A stretch of DNA of 64,000 nucleotides from Buxus sempervirens. Lineage: Eukaryota > Streptophyta > Magnoliopsida > Buxales > Buxaceae. Of this stretch, positions 45,558 to 56,450 are shown one piece after another. The stretch is from contig OX387191.1 in the NCBI GenBank assembly GCA_947561395.2, forward strand, positions 36,721,439 to 36,785,438, given 5' to 3'. Each line of letters begins with the position of its first letter. Position 1 is the first letter of the stretch. The notes under the pieces were generated by a model. It saw nothing but the letters and a program-made list of their open reading frames with translations, was not told the DNA's origin and searched no databases. Both the position numbers and the translations under genes were made by a program.

Positions 45558-47822
45558 TTGCTCAAAATTAGGGTTTTCTGAGAGTTTTCACTTTTTACCA
45601 TCATATCCTTCATTAAAGAAATGGAAATCTCGGAAATAGCCTTAGGGTTAAAGTTGGTGGACTCTAGACATCATTTTGTGTCTACCATCATGCAAACCCT
45701 AACCCTAGCCTTTGCCTATAAATAGGAGGCTCCTCCTTAAGCAAATGGCCAAGAACCTTTGCAAAGAACTTTTGCCATAAGTGGGAGATCAAAGAGCTCC
45801 GAGTGAAGAGGGGAACCGCTGCAGTCTTGCTTCCAGAAGCCCAGGTTAGCCTCAAACCTCGCTTTATTTTTCTGTTCTTACATTCTAGATCTAGATCTCT
45901 TCTTCTACCTTTCTGTAGAATAAGGCCTCTTCTATGTGTGTGAAAACCCTTCCTCTACTCAAAGTACCTCGAGACTCCCCCTAGCCGTAAAACGTGAAGA
46001 CAGGATCTAGGGGAAACGAGACTGAGGATTGATCCTAGTATTAGAACCTTGTTGGAATAAGCCTTGTGATTCTATGAAAACCGTTTCATATTCAAAGTAC
46101 CCCAAGATTATCTTGAAGAACCGTTATACGGGGAGAGAGAACTAAGGGAAACGATAATGGAGCGGAACCCTAGGTTGTTTTAGAACCCCATTTGATTGAT
46201 ATGAATGCATGCTATATGTTATTATATTATTGAAGAATGGATTTTTACACATGCACACATTGCTCTTGTTTTGTCGGATTTGGCTCATATTTTGGATCTA
46301 TTGCCGTCATTGTGGTAGATCTAAAATAAATAGCCCCAAAAAATTCTGGGATATTTCTTATTGATTTTCAAATTGATTTCAAGCAAGTTTTGTTGAGTAT
46401 TGAAGGCCTCTAGGTCCAACCTCTCGGTTTTGGGCAATTTTTCTCAATATGGGGTCTTTTTGGCATATTCTCTCCAATCGGAGAGAATGGTGAGCCAAGC
46501 TTGTGCCCTATTTTTCATAGAGGTTCTTTAACACTTTTTCAAGTGATTTTGATTCATCTTGTACGGAACACACACATTTGATCACTATTTTAAAATGATT
46601 TTACTCAAAAGTGGCAAAACGGGACAGCATCTGTACCCCAACTTCGGACACTCTTAACTTCATCATCCGGATGAATTTTGGAGTGATTCCAGAGCCATGA
46701 AAAGACGAGGCTGTCTAGTTTATGCCTATAAAATTTCATCAATTTCTATCGATCGGATTTTTGACACCTCTCTATCGAAGTTGATAGGTCAGTTCAGGTC
46801 TGATTATAGAACCTGTCACTTTGACTAAGAGCCATGTGTTCGTTTTAAGTCCAATTCGAGTGATTATTGTTTTTGTGTTTTCCTTTGGGAGTCTAGTTTC
46901 AAATCCAGTTGGTTTCATAATTTTTTGACTCCATTTGTGTCGTGGGTAGCAGATTTACTCAGAACTGCTCAACAGCACTTTTCTGGGCAAACCTGTGATC
47001 CTCGAGGCCTGTTCGGGAGATCACCCAAGGCATCTCCGAATGAATTTTTGTATGAGGATAGTTTCATTTGAAAGATGGCCATACAGACTTCATTCACACC
47101 AAATTTCATGGATTTATATGGAGCCGATTTTTCTAAATGATTTTCCAAACTTGTCCACTTGTCACTTTTAACTATCTCCAACAGCACTTTTAAAGGAGGA
47201 TAACTCTTAAGTTTTTAACCGGATTTAATTGCAAATTTGCATGAGTCTTCTATTTATCATAATCTTTCAAATGAATTTGGTTTGATTCAATTTAAATTGG
47301 ATTTGAAGGATTTCAAGACAAATGGCATTATCTTTTATCGAATTTTCAGGATTTGACTCAACTTGGGTTTTGTGCAATTTTTGCTTTGATTTCCATATAT
47401 TGGTGATATTCCAGAAGTGATATTGACATAAAAGAGGATTTGGAATTCATTTGGATTTCTCATGTGAAAATATCATATATTTGTTTAATCATTTTTCAAG
47501 GTTTTTAATGATTTTAGCAAGCTTTCTCATTTTTTAGCATGAACAACACTTGGCAACCACCTTGTGTTGGTGAATAGGGGTGCCTAACACTTTCCCCAGT
47601 TCATAATCTAATCCCCTTACCCATCTCTGGATTTGATTTTCAAGTAGAGTTATTTTTACTCTAGTATTTACCTTTTAGCTTTCTTTGCTTATTTTTGAAT
47701 CTTTTGGTGTCCATTCTCATCTCAAAAAATCTGAATGGTGGCGACTCTCCCATATTTTCGTTGAGCCCGTGTGTTGACGGAGGAGAATCATCCTAGGTGA
47801 TTTTCCCATGTCTCACACCTGT

Positions 47823-49948
47823 CAAAGGGACGAGATAATTGCCTAAGGAAAGTGGAATTTAAGTGGTTCCCTGTGACCCTCCACTTACCTGGGGATCCAC
47901 CCAGACATTGTATTGCATATTGTTCTGTACTCTCACTATAAAAGTGACATTAAGGAACCCTTAATCAGCCCATTATCCGAGAATCACCCGAACAGACACA
48001 GCACTTGACCCCACTGCACATACAAGCACCTCACTACATCGTGAATGAACTTTTAACTGCGTGGGGTGACATGGATGAGGGAGTCTGCATGGATGATCCG
48101 GACTGAATGCTATCTACACTCTGTGAATGTTCTTCTTAACCAAAACCTAGATCTCTCTAGGAGCCACCCTTCTTCAATCGAAAAACTTACTTTTGGGATG
48201 ATATTAGCCCTACTCTCCCGTGGCTTGCAGGGGAAAGCAGGGTAAACCCATCTCCCCAGGTTTCTGGATTTCTTAGCACCACTGGTTTCTTACCAGGGTA
48301 CGCGAGGGGTTTGGTACTTGGCTCAGACCCTTGTAGGCGGATGCCTCAGGCTGGGTATCCTTCCCCACCTATTGTTTCTAAAAAACCTTGATACTAACAA
48401 TGTGAATGTGAATGGATGTACATGTGAATGTAAATACAAGTGATCAAATAAAGGTAAAATCAATTTAAAACCCAAGAGTCCATCAGGGGCAGCAACCCCC
48501 ACCTTTTCTACATCAAATTGAGTGAACTCTAGACCATGGGCTGCCTTAGCCCTAATTTAGGAAGCCAACCCAATTTTGATCATGGGTACAACCCCAGATC
48601 CATGCATCTGAGTCCCATGAGCCATGGGCTTCGACCCATTGAGTTCGCTGGAAGCACACTAAGTCCTGGTCGGCCTTTTGAGCAGAAGAAAGCCGGCTAG
48701 ATTAGACAATCAGACAGAAACAAGCCAGATCAGAACATGGGCACAAAACCCTAGATTTAGGAATTTGGCCTACCTACCTTGAATCAAACTTGTACCCTCC
48801 TTTTGGGTTCCCAACAACCCTAAAGGTGATTTTCTTTACAGAGTTATTTTTATAAATTTCGCCCTCGATGGCAAGTTGTAAACATTTTTGCTGTGGTCCG
48901 ACACCAGGGGCAGATGAAAGAATAGGTGAAAAAAGAAGGCTGATTAGGACTTAAGGAGTGCCTCCTTACACAAGTTTGTCTAGGAGTTGTGCTTTGACAG
49001 GCACCAACCCTTCTAGGACTATGCACACACTTGTGGGTGTTTTTGATATTTATTTATTAAGCATTTAACTTTCACTTTACTTGTGTATATATTTGCTCTT
49101 GCCTTAACTACATACACTACAAGATCATTTACACGAGATCATTTACACCAACCTATTTAGCCGAACCATTTTCAAAATGCACGAAAACAAAAAAAATTTC
49201 GGGCATGCATTGAGCCGCCTTCCGAGCCGCGCATCAAAACTGCTTTGTCAAAGCACACAATGAAGTGGCCTTCGGGCCTACATTGAATCGTCTCCATGAC
49301 GAACATTACCATTGTCTTTTGCTTTGCGCAATAAAACCGTCATTCGCCCATCTTGCGGCGTAAATTCTCCATGCCATTCATGGCATGATGTGGATTATCC
49401 AGGACAAGTTTCCTGATTTGTTTACCTTTGCATGATTTCAAAGGAATTTGCAGTCGCCACCCCATCAAGGCATGGATTTCGAGGTATAATCCTCGCGACA
49501 TGATTTTCTAAGATTTCCACTTATAAAGCACATGTTGCACGGTTTTGAAAACCATCAGACACGATATGATCTCCAGAGTCTCAATCTCTAAAAGATCGAA
49601 TTACAAGTTTCTTTAACATCAAAGAACTCTTGATTGCCTATTGCACTGTCACACACTGTTCACGGTGAAGTTTTATCGAACCACCTCATATTTGTTTTCG
49701 CCCATCGTGGCACAAGAGAACCACTCACGGTGTAATGATCTCGTCACACACGACACCACATTCGTGATTTGTGGAGGAACTAATTGAAATCCTTAATCAG
49801 CAGGTACAATTCAGATACTTCACATTGAGAGCACCATTCATAACATTGCATTCACATTGAAGAAGGACTACAATGAATTCTCCCGAGGCTCCAACTTCGT
49901 CATCATCATAGCCAAGAACCGAAGAACAACTAGTCATGATGGATCACA
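47823..49948 (+). other. Leader/internal region of element C
   Basis: No gene. It is homologous to the E leader on the opposite strand up to about 49040. 'gaatgtgaatg' repeats lie near 48400-48440. 49040-49948 is unique in the window and has no open frame of note. Confidence 0.65.
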
Positions 49949-51051
49949 GCAAGAGGGGTTTGTCCTCTTTAAATTATCTAATGTAACCCCATCCCATTCC
50001 CTCCTTTCTTTCTCCTTTTAAGCAATCAGAAGGTGACTTAGCAAAGTGAAGAAAAGTGGGATTTAGTTCCAAAACACCAGAAGACAAAGAAGAAGACTTG
50101 AAGGCAAACAAAGGCATTTGCATAACAAGAATTGTGCTAGAACCATCAACAGAAGTCATCGGAACCTCCAAGAAGGCAACCAAGGTGATTCCAGCCGAAA
50201 TCGGCACAAAAATGTAAAATCAGGCGTGCCCGTATTTGTAGTGCGGTCTGGGCGTGCCCGTATTTACTATACGGGCAAGCCTGAATTGTATTGAATTTAT
50301 GGGTAAGGTTAGCCCGTATAGAGAACGCGGTCAGTTTTAAGAATAAGCTTAAAAATAAGATTTTTTGGCCCGGTTGGATTCGCTCTGACCCGAACCGGTT
50401 GACCCGGCCTTGCAATGATGTTTGGTCTATTCTTAGCCCATTATGGACTGTGGGCCTGGATGGGCCCACCAAGACCTCCTGTGGCCCACCTTAGACCGGC
50501 CCAAACCGGGCCCGTTTTCAACAAACGGGCCCCAGGCCACATGATCCCTGGCTAACGGGCCAAATCCAATCCCATTGCATGTATAAATAGTTTAATTTAA
50601 TAAATAACCAAAAAAGGGTTACCCAATAACCCTATTGGGCCCCAAGCCCAACCTTGACAACCTACGGGTCTTCCAACGGGACTCGTACCCGACTCATCTC
50701 ACCTAAATAAAAAAGATAAAATAAAATAAAAAGGGGCCCACACCTCTAGAGGACCCTGCCAGACAAAAAAGGTACATGCTGGTCTAGGAAGGGTGAAAAT
50801 TAACTCAAAACCAGGCAGACCCGAGGGACCCGTCAAACCGACGGGGCGGGCCGGGGTGTCTTCGGACTTCCCTGGACGTAACCGAGGACTTAGCTAGAAC
50901 TCTGAAAAGCCGCAGACCAGACTTAGACCCGGATAGGGCAAACACCGTGTCTGCCTGGACCTCTCAGGCAATGGCGACTCCGAAAGTCCCAAGGCACGCA
51001 CGAACCCACGTGTGCCTCGTGTGCGATCTAAGTCATTTTTAGGTCCGCACA
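49949..51051 (+). mobile_element. Partial 3' LTR of element C
   Basis: Matches 43558-44680 of the 5' LTR from 'gcaagaggggtttgtcctct' to the terminal GCACA. The promoter half of the LTR is not present. Confidence 0.88.
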
Positions 51052-51740
51052 ACGGAAGCCACATTCCTTATGGCCATTAACACCATAGGTTTGTGTATGG
51101 CACCGATCTCGCTAACGAGCTTGACGGGAGCCACATTACTTATGGTTTCATTATCACTGCCAATGGTTTGTGTATGGCACCGATCTTGCTGACGAGCTTG
51201 ACGGGAGCCACATTCCTCTTGGCAAGAAAGAGATTAACCAAGGGTTTGTGTATGATACCAACCTCGCTGACAAGCTTGACGGAAGCCACATTCCTAATGG
51301 CCAGATTATTAACACCAAGGGTTTGTGCATGGTACCGATCTTGCTGACGAGCTTGACGTGAGCCACATTCCTTATGACAAGTTTTCAAGACTAAGGGTTT
51401 GTGCGTGACACCGATCTGACTGACAAGCTTGACAAGAGCCACATTTTTCATGACACAAGGTATCATGACATACACAAGAACAGAGGACCTACGCCGGTGT
51501 TTATGAATGGCATTGCTTTGCAGAAACCCTATTCCCTATGGTAAAAGTCGTCAAAAGAGAATGAAAGTAAAACAAAGTCATGAGGTTATAGGTTTGTGTA
51601 TGGCACTGATCCCGCCGAATAGCACAAGTGGACTAAGCCATATTATCTATACCCATGGACATTATTTATGAAGAAAAGGGTTTGTTTATGGTACTTACCC
51701 CGCCACAAAATACAAGTAAATGGAAGCCAAATTCCCTAAA
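51052..51740 (+). repeat. 75-bp minisatellite of element F, right part
   Basis: The array resumes with 'acggaagccacattcctta' after element C. Clear copies start near 51089, 51165, 51244, 51325 and 51398, then decay to about 51740 ('gtttgtgtatggcactgatc', 'gtttgtttatggtacttacc'). Both strands stay open by chance; there is no gene. Confidence 0.85.
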
Positions 51741-52834
51741 GTTGAAGACAATATTGAGCTGGGTGGAATGGGGTCATTAAAGATGCTGGCACGATAAAAT
51801 AAGGCACATGATGACGAAATGAAGAAAGCATGAAAGCATACCTTTTTAGGGTATGTGACCACAATGCCTGAAACCTTGTACTAGTTCTTCAACAAGAAGT
51901 GACAGAATCATCAAGTCAAAAAAGACGAGCATTTCTCCTTCTTCTTCATCTCATCCATCTTAGCGTAGAGCATTTTTTGTCCTACCTTTTCCTCTGCTAG
52001 CTGCGAGGATAATAGCTCAATGAAAGGACCTTGAAGTTACCTTCACACCAACTTCAGCACAAGCCCACATAAGAAGCCACCGTGGAACATGTCAGTAAGC
52101 ATCACGACAAATATCAAATTTGTAGACGAATGCAAAGGAAAAGAAGAATGTCATAATAATGAGAACCAATGACAAATACCATATAAGCTTTGACAGACTG
52201 TCCCTGGTTTTCATCGAAGGCTCCTTCCTCTTCATTGCTTTCTTCCATGATGAAGAAGCTCTTAAAGATTCTAGCGTAACCGCAAGACATGTAGAAGAAG
52301 AAAGAGGAGCTTCAATTGGTGTGTCATGTTTGTGAGTACACCAAGACAGTCATGAGAAGCCCTTTGAATGCATATATGTTTACAAGTATAAACGCTAGAA
52401 GGTTCATATCAGAAAAACATGGATGTCGACTTACCTGCAATACACCAAGATTTGGGGCAAGAAGATGCAACTTTTTGAACAAGTTCAAGTTGTTTGATGA
52501 ATCAGTGGAGATTATAGCAAGACCAAAAATGCATCCATCATGACGATCCATGGATGGAAGACGGCATGATGATAGTTAAGTAGATCTGATCACTCAGCAT
52601 GAGGCTATCCTAGGTCACGTATTCTGCTTCTTGAAACCCAACTTTTATGTCAAAGACAAAAGTAATACGTCAAGACGGGAGGCTGCATCCAGCTATCTCC
52701 AAGCCTAAGGCAATTTTATTCGGCGAACTATAAGGTGCCTGATATCATCATCTTTGACGGGTTCTTTAGTTTCGGTGGATGCAAATTCTTCAAATCAGGC
52801 ATGGCCTAATACACTCAATTGGCTGAGTTCTAAT
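51741..52834 (+). other. Noncoding stretch between the two F arrays
   Basis: About 1.1 kb without a recognisable gene or repeat. Frames on both strands at 52316-52551 are short and overlap each other, so I do not call them. Confidence 0.5.
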
Positions 52835-53325
52835 CCACTTGTGGCCCTGTGGGCACGGATTCGAACATGAACACGCTTCCAACTGGTGCGAGTTCATCTA
52901 AGCAAGCCAAGCCTAAATCCGCTTGTGGCCCTGTGGGTATGAATCTAGGCATGAACATGTTTGGCCCTATGGGCACGAGTTCGTCATGTCAGGCAACGCT
53001 AGAATCCGCTTATGGCCCTACGGGCACGGATCCAAGCACGAATACACTTCCAACAAGCGCGAATTCGTCAAAGTCAAGACAAGCTTGAACCCGCTTGTGG
53101 CCCTGCTGGCACGGATTCGGGCACGAACCAGCATGACTCTGTGAACATGAGTTCGTCATATCAAGCTAAGCCGAGATTCGTTTGTGGCCCTGTGGGCATG
53201 AATCCATGCACGAACATGCTAGGCCTTGCGGGCATGAGTTCGTAAGGTCAAGCCAGGCCCAAACCCGCTTGTGGCCCTGTGGGCACGAACTTAGTCACAA
53301 GTTCGCTGAGTTCCATGGGCACAAG
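52835..53325 (+). repeat. 85-bp minisatellite of element F
   Basis: Six copies of a unit with 'cttgtggccctgtgggcacg', starting near 52840, 52921, 53007, 53092, 53180 and 53270. Each has an internal half-copy of 'gggcacgagttcgtca' type. The overlapping plus-strand frames come from the repeat. Confidence 0.85.
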
Positions 53326-53900
53326 TAAAGAGCTTCCATAATTGCTTAATTATCTATCGTGAGTATGCATGTGACATATTCTTTAGATCCTTGCATGTGT
53401 GAATCTGGCGTACCTATATTAAAAATAAAAAAAGAGAGAAACCATGTCAAGCTTATTGTACAATAGAGAATACATGAGTAATTTGAAAAAAAAAATTGTC
53501 AAACATGGGATGAAAAAAGAACCATTGCATGAGAATTAAAAAAATAGAAAGAGAAAAAAAGTAGAGGGCTAACGTGATGTGATAAAAAAAATTATTGAAG
53601 AAGAAAGAGAGAATGTGAAAAGAAGTAAAGAGGAGGAGGGGAACGTGTGTTGTCAATCACATGCCCCAAGGTAGAACGCCCCTACAACAACTAAAAAAAA
53701 ACAAAAAAAATTGAAAAGATAGAATCACATGAAGGGTGAAGAGATGGGGCGGAGAGATAACATGTGCGCCCAAGAGAAACTTTAGTTTATGTTCTATGAC
53801 ATGGAAGTCATTGTACAAGTTAAACAGAGATGGGAAGCAAAGAAAGAGAGTGACTAAAAAAATTTTATTTTAATAATAACAAGAAAAAAAAAGTGAAAAA

Positions 53901-53982
<82 letters not shown>

Positions 53983-54230
53983 GGGGAAGTAGAGAAGAAG
54001 AAAAAAGAGAGCAGACTTCATACCCAAGCCTGGACATGCCTGGGGCTTGCCCAATGATTTGATCCTGGAATCAGATGCATTTAATAAAAAAAAAAAGAAG
54101 AAAACAAGCAAAAGGGAGAAATAAGAGATCGGGCGTGTATGGAAGAAAGAAAAAGAGAGATAACGAGAGATTGAGAAGAACGGATACGAGAAAAATAAAA
54201 AATATTAAAATACCTAGAGCGGTCACTTAC
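53326..54230 (+). other. Purine-rich noncoding stretch with GA microsatellite
   Basis: AG-rich sequence throughout, with a near-pure (GA)n run at about 53903-53977. No gene is supported. Confidence 0.75.
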
Positions 54231-54927
54231 TGTACTCTTTTAAAACCTGATTTTGCCCTCTTTTTGTTTTTACCTTAACTTTCACTTTCTACTTTTTACT
54301 GTTTCGGCTCGACTGTACTCCAACGAACCCTCCGCTCGTGCGCTTGGGATCCTTCCACCTCCAAAAGCGTTAGACGATCATTTCTACTCGATCTAAAGGT
54401 AAGGTTTTCTAGATTTGATGTTCAACAACTTGAATCTAACATGGGTTTTCGTTTTTCTCCAAATGCCCTAAGGTTTTTATCTCAAAATTTCGGTTTTGGC
54501 TTTATTACTAAATGGTTTTTGCTCAAATTAGTTCCTTCTAATTCGTGGCATGTTCTATGGTCGATTTTGAGGGGATTTATGGAATCGTTTTTGCATTTTG
54601 ACGATTTGTGCAACAATCCCCAAATCTGGGCATTCACAGCTTTGGCCGCTTGATATGTCGCTCGTGCGACTGTTCGAGCGGTAGGCTAGTTTTGAATTCT
54701 GGGTTTCTGTTCTGATTTTCTCCAATTTAGCTTTTGATTTTTTGGTTTTCTAGGAATTTTTCTAACATATCTAAACATGCTCTAACATATAATTGTGCCC
54801 TTTTAAATTTTTATCTTTGGAATTTATATACTATGCTTTAATTCTTGTGTTTTGTCTCTAACTTCCAACTTTTTTCCTTTTTCTATTTTTCTCTTTATTT
54901 CTTCTTCTATTCAATTCCTACTCTTAG
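54231..54927 (+). promoter_or_regulatory. Leader with probable intron before the 54928 coding remnant
   Basis: A pyrimidine-rich leader (54240-54398) ends in AAAG/GTAAGG at 54399. A T-rich stretch then runs to a polypyrimidine acceptor 'tcctactcttag' at 54927, directly before ATG 54928. That gives a 5' intron of about 529 bp. The leader resembles the R/U5 region of gypsy LTRs such as G, so the promoter may be LTR-derived. Confidence 0.45.
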
Positions 54928-56062
54928 ATGAATAGAACTTCTAGTAGAAATCCTTCTAAGAGACCAAGAGTTGAGGTTGATAATAGATTTAAGAACAAAG
55001 CGTGCCAGAAGCTCTATGACGAATGTTACAAGGATAGAAACATCCTCTTAGAAAGAAGAGTTGCTCTTGATGTATTTGACTCTAGCATTAAGGAGAACTT
55101 CAATGCTAGGGGTTGGAGTTCCCCGTTTAAATACCCCACTCTCCCTTCCGCTAATATGGTGAGGGAGTTTTATAGTAATATTCATGGAGTTGCCAAGGAT
55201 GGGACTTCTTTCAAGGTGTATGTGAGGGGCACCTTTCTTTTCGTTACTCCTTCCTCTCTTGCCTCGACTCTCAGTATTCCCATTGTGAGGGATCCTGTCT
55301 ACCCTACATTTCCCCTCAAGATTTCACTGAGGTTGCCACATTCCTCATGGAGCAGGAATGTGCCTATGATGGTGGGTTTGCCTTCAATACTTCCAGCTTC
55401 CCAATTAATACCTCTATCTTACAAAGAATTACTTTTACCAATCTTTGGCCTATTTCTCACTTTTCCGCCATTCCTAGTTCCAAACTCTTCTTTCTCTATG
55501 CCCTCAAGAAGGGTGATTCCATTGATCTTGCTTCCCACGTTATTTCCATCATGCTCGGGGTTTCTAATACCCCTGATAAACCTACTCCCTTGCCTTTTGG
55601 TTGTCTAATTGCCAGGTTTATTAGCTCTTCTCCATTTGAGTATCCTCCTTACACTCCCATGACTCTAAAGTAACCGATAAATAAGAAGACCCTAGAGTCG
55701 AGTATAGCCCACTGGTCCTTCCTCTGGTCTCGCCGACAACCGGCCCTTGTTTCTAGGGTTCCTTCTACTTCCACTACTTCTGCTTCTACCTCTACTCCTA
55801 CAGGTGGTGCGGCAGCACTTCAGGAGCAGATTTCATGAATGGCTATCAGCCAGGGCCGTATGGAGGAGACGATGACTCGGATGCAGCAGCAGCTGGTGAG
55901 GCTTTATGAGGAGTTCCACACCTTCATGGGCATTCGGACACACTCGAACATGGTGCTGGATCATCTACTACAGTAGCAATTGAGGAGGAGGAGGGAGCTG
56001 ACGATGAGGAGGCTGATGAGGATGATGATGAGATGGACGATGGTGCTGGTCCATCGGGTTGA
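54928..56062 (+). pseudogene. Plant transposon-associated protein remnant
   Basis: Opens 'MNRTSSRNPSKRPRVEVDNR' (basic, possible nuclear signal), then 'KACQKLYDECYKDRN', 'ANMVREFYSNIHG', 'KVYVRGTFLFVTPSSLASTL' and 'SIPIVRDPVY'. Downstream, in a second frame, are 'FTNLWPISHFSAIPSSKLFF', 'LYALKKGDSIDLASHVISIM' and 'PLPFGCLIARFI'. The order matches the 'putative plant transposon protein' domain that is common in plant repeat annotations; its function is unknown. The tail (55840-56062) is Gln-rich and then strongly acidic. It is broken. It lies antisense to element H, whose primer site is at 56437. It could be an extra ORF of a gypsy element or a decayed host-like gene. Confidence 0.6.
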
Positions 56063-56099
56063 TGTACTTGTTGTTGCTTTTGGGGATGGGAAAAAGAAA

Positions 56100-56450
56100 A
56101 TACATGTAATTAGTTTTTTTTGTTTACTTTTGAAACTAAGGATGTAACTCTATCCTTTATATATATATCATGATCTTTTTGGTTTTAATGTTCTTTTATT
56201 TTCTTTATGATAGTATTCAAATCAGTAGTCAAACTAATATTCATAATTTAAACATGTTAATCAAGATAAGCAAGCAATATAACACATGCATGCACTCAAA
56301 ATAGCAGCAAATATGAAAGCCTCGATAAAAACTTTGGATCTCTCATCTTAATATGGCTCTAAAATTCCTAACTAACGAGCACACAGTCCCAATACCCACC
56401 TAAGATTAGACTTCCTAGGTTTAGGGATCCTATAGGCTTTGATACCACCT
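56100..56450 (-). other. Leader of element H next to its LTR
   Basis: AT-rich. Toward the LTR it matches the same zone of element D ('cacctaaga(t/c)ta(g/c)', 'cctag(g/t)tt(t/a)aggatccta'). Primer site TGGTATCAAAG on the minus strand at 56437-56447. Confidence 0.65.

Larger units (their letters stand above)
44836..47817 (+). mobile_element. Solo LTR of the A family inside element C
   Basis: TGTAGACACCCCAAAATTGC to CATGTCTCACA, 2982 bp, flanked by CCTAT (44831-44835) and CCTGT (47818-47822). It is collinear with the A LTRs but has extra sequence near its start (about 44870-45400, including a hairpin insert) and around 46400-46560. It carries the palindrome array at 45407-45557, a TATA box at 45717 and a single copy of the 161-bp unit. 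No primer site or coding region is attached. Confidence 0.9.
42217..51051 (+). mobile_element. Element C: non-autonomous Tat-like LTR element inside the F minisatellite
   Basis: Starts TGTAGACACC and ends CGCACA. Flanking 5-bp sequences ACGGG (42212-42216) and ACGGA (51052-51056) differ by one base. The 5' LTR is at 42217-44680 and the primer site at 44683. The leader is homologous to that of element E. A partial 3' LTR lies at 49949-51051. No gag or pol is present. A solo LTR of the A family is inserted at 44836-47817. Without that insert the internal part is only about 2.3 kb. Confidence 0.85.

Noticed and set aside
51140-51475. 111-residue minus-strand frame and plus-strand partners in the 75-bp array.
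   Set aside because: Period near a multiple of three keeps frames open on both strands; no domain.
52316-52551. Cys-containing frames on both strands.
   Set aside because: Short, mutually overlapping, no known motif spacing, in a decayed noncoding part of element F.
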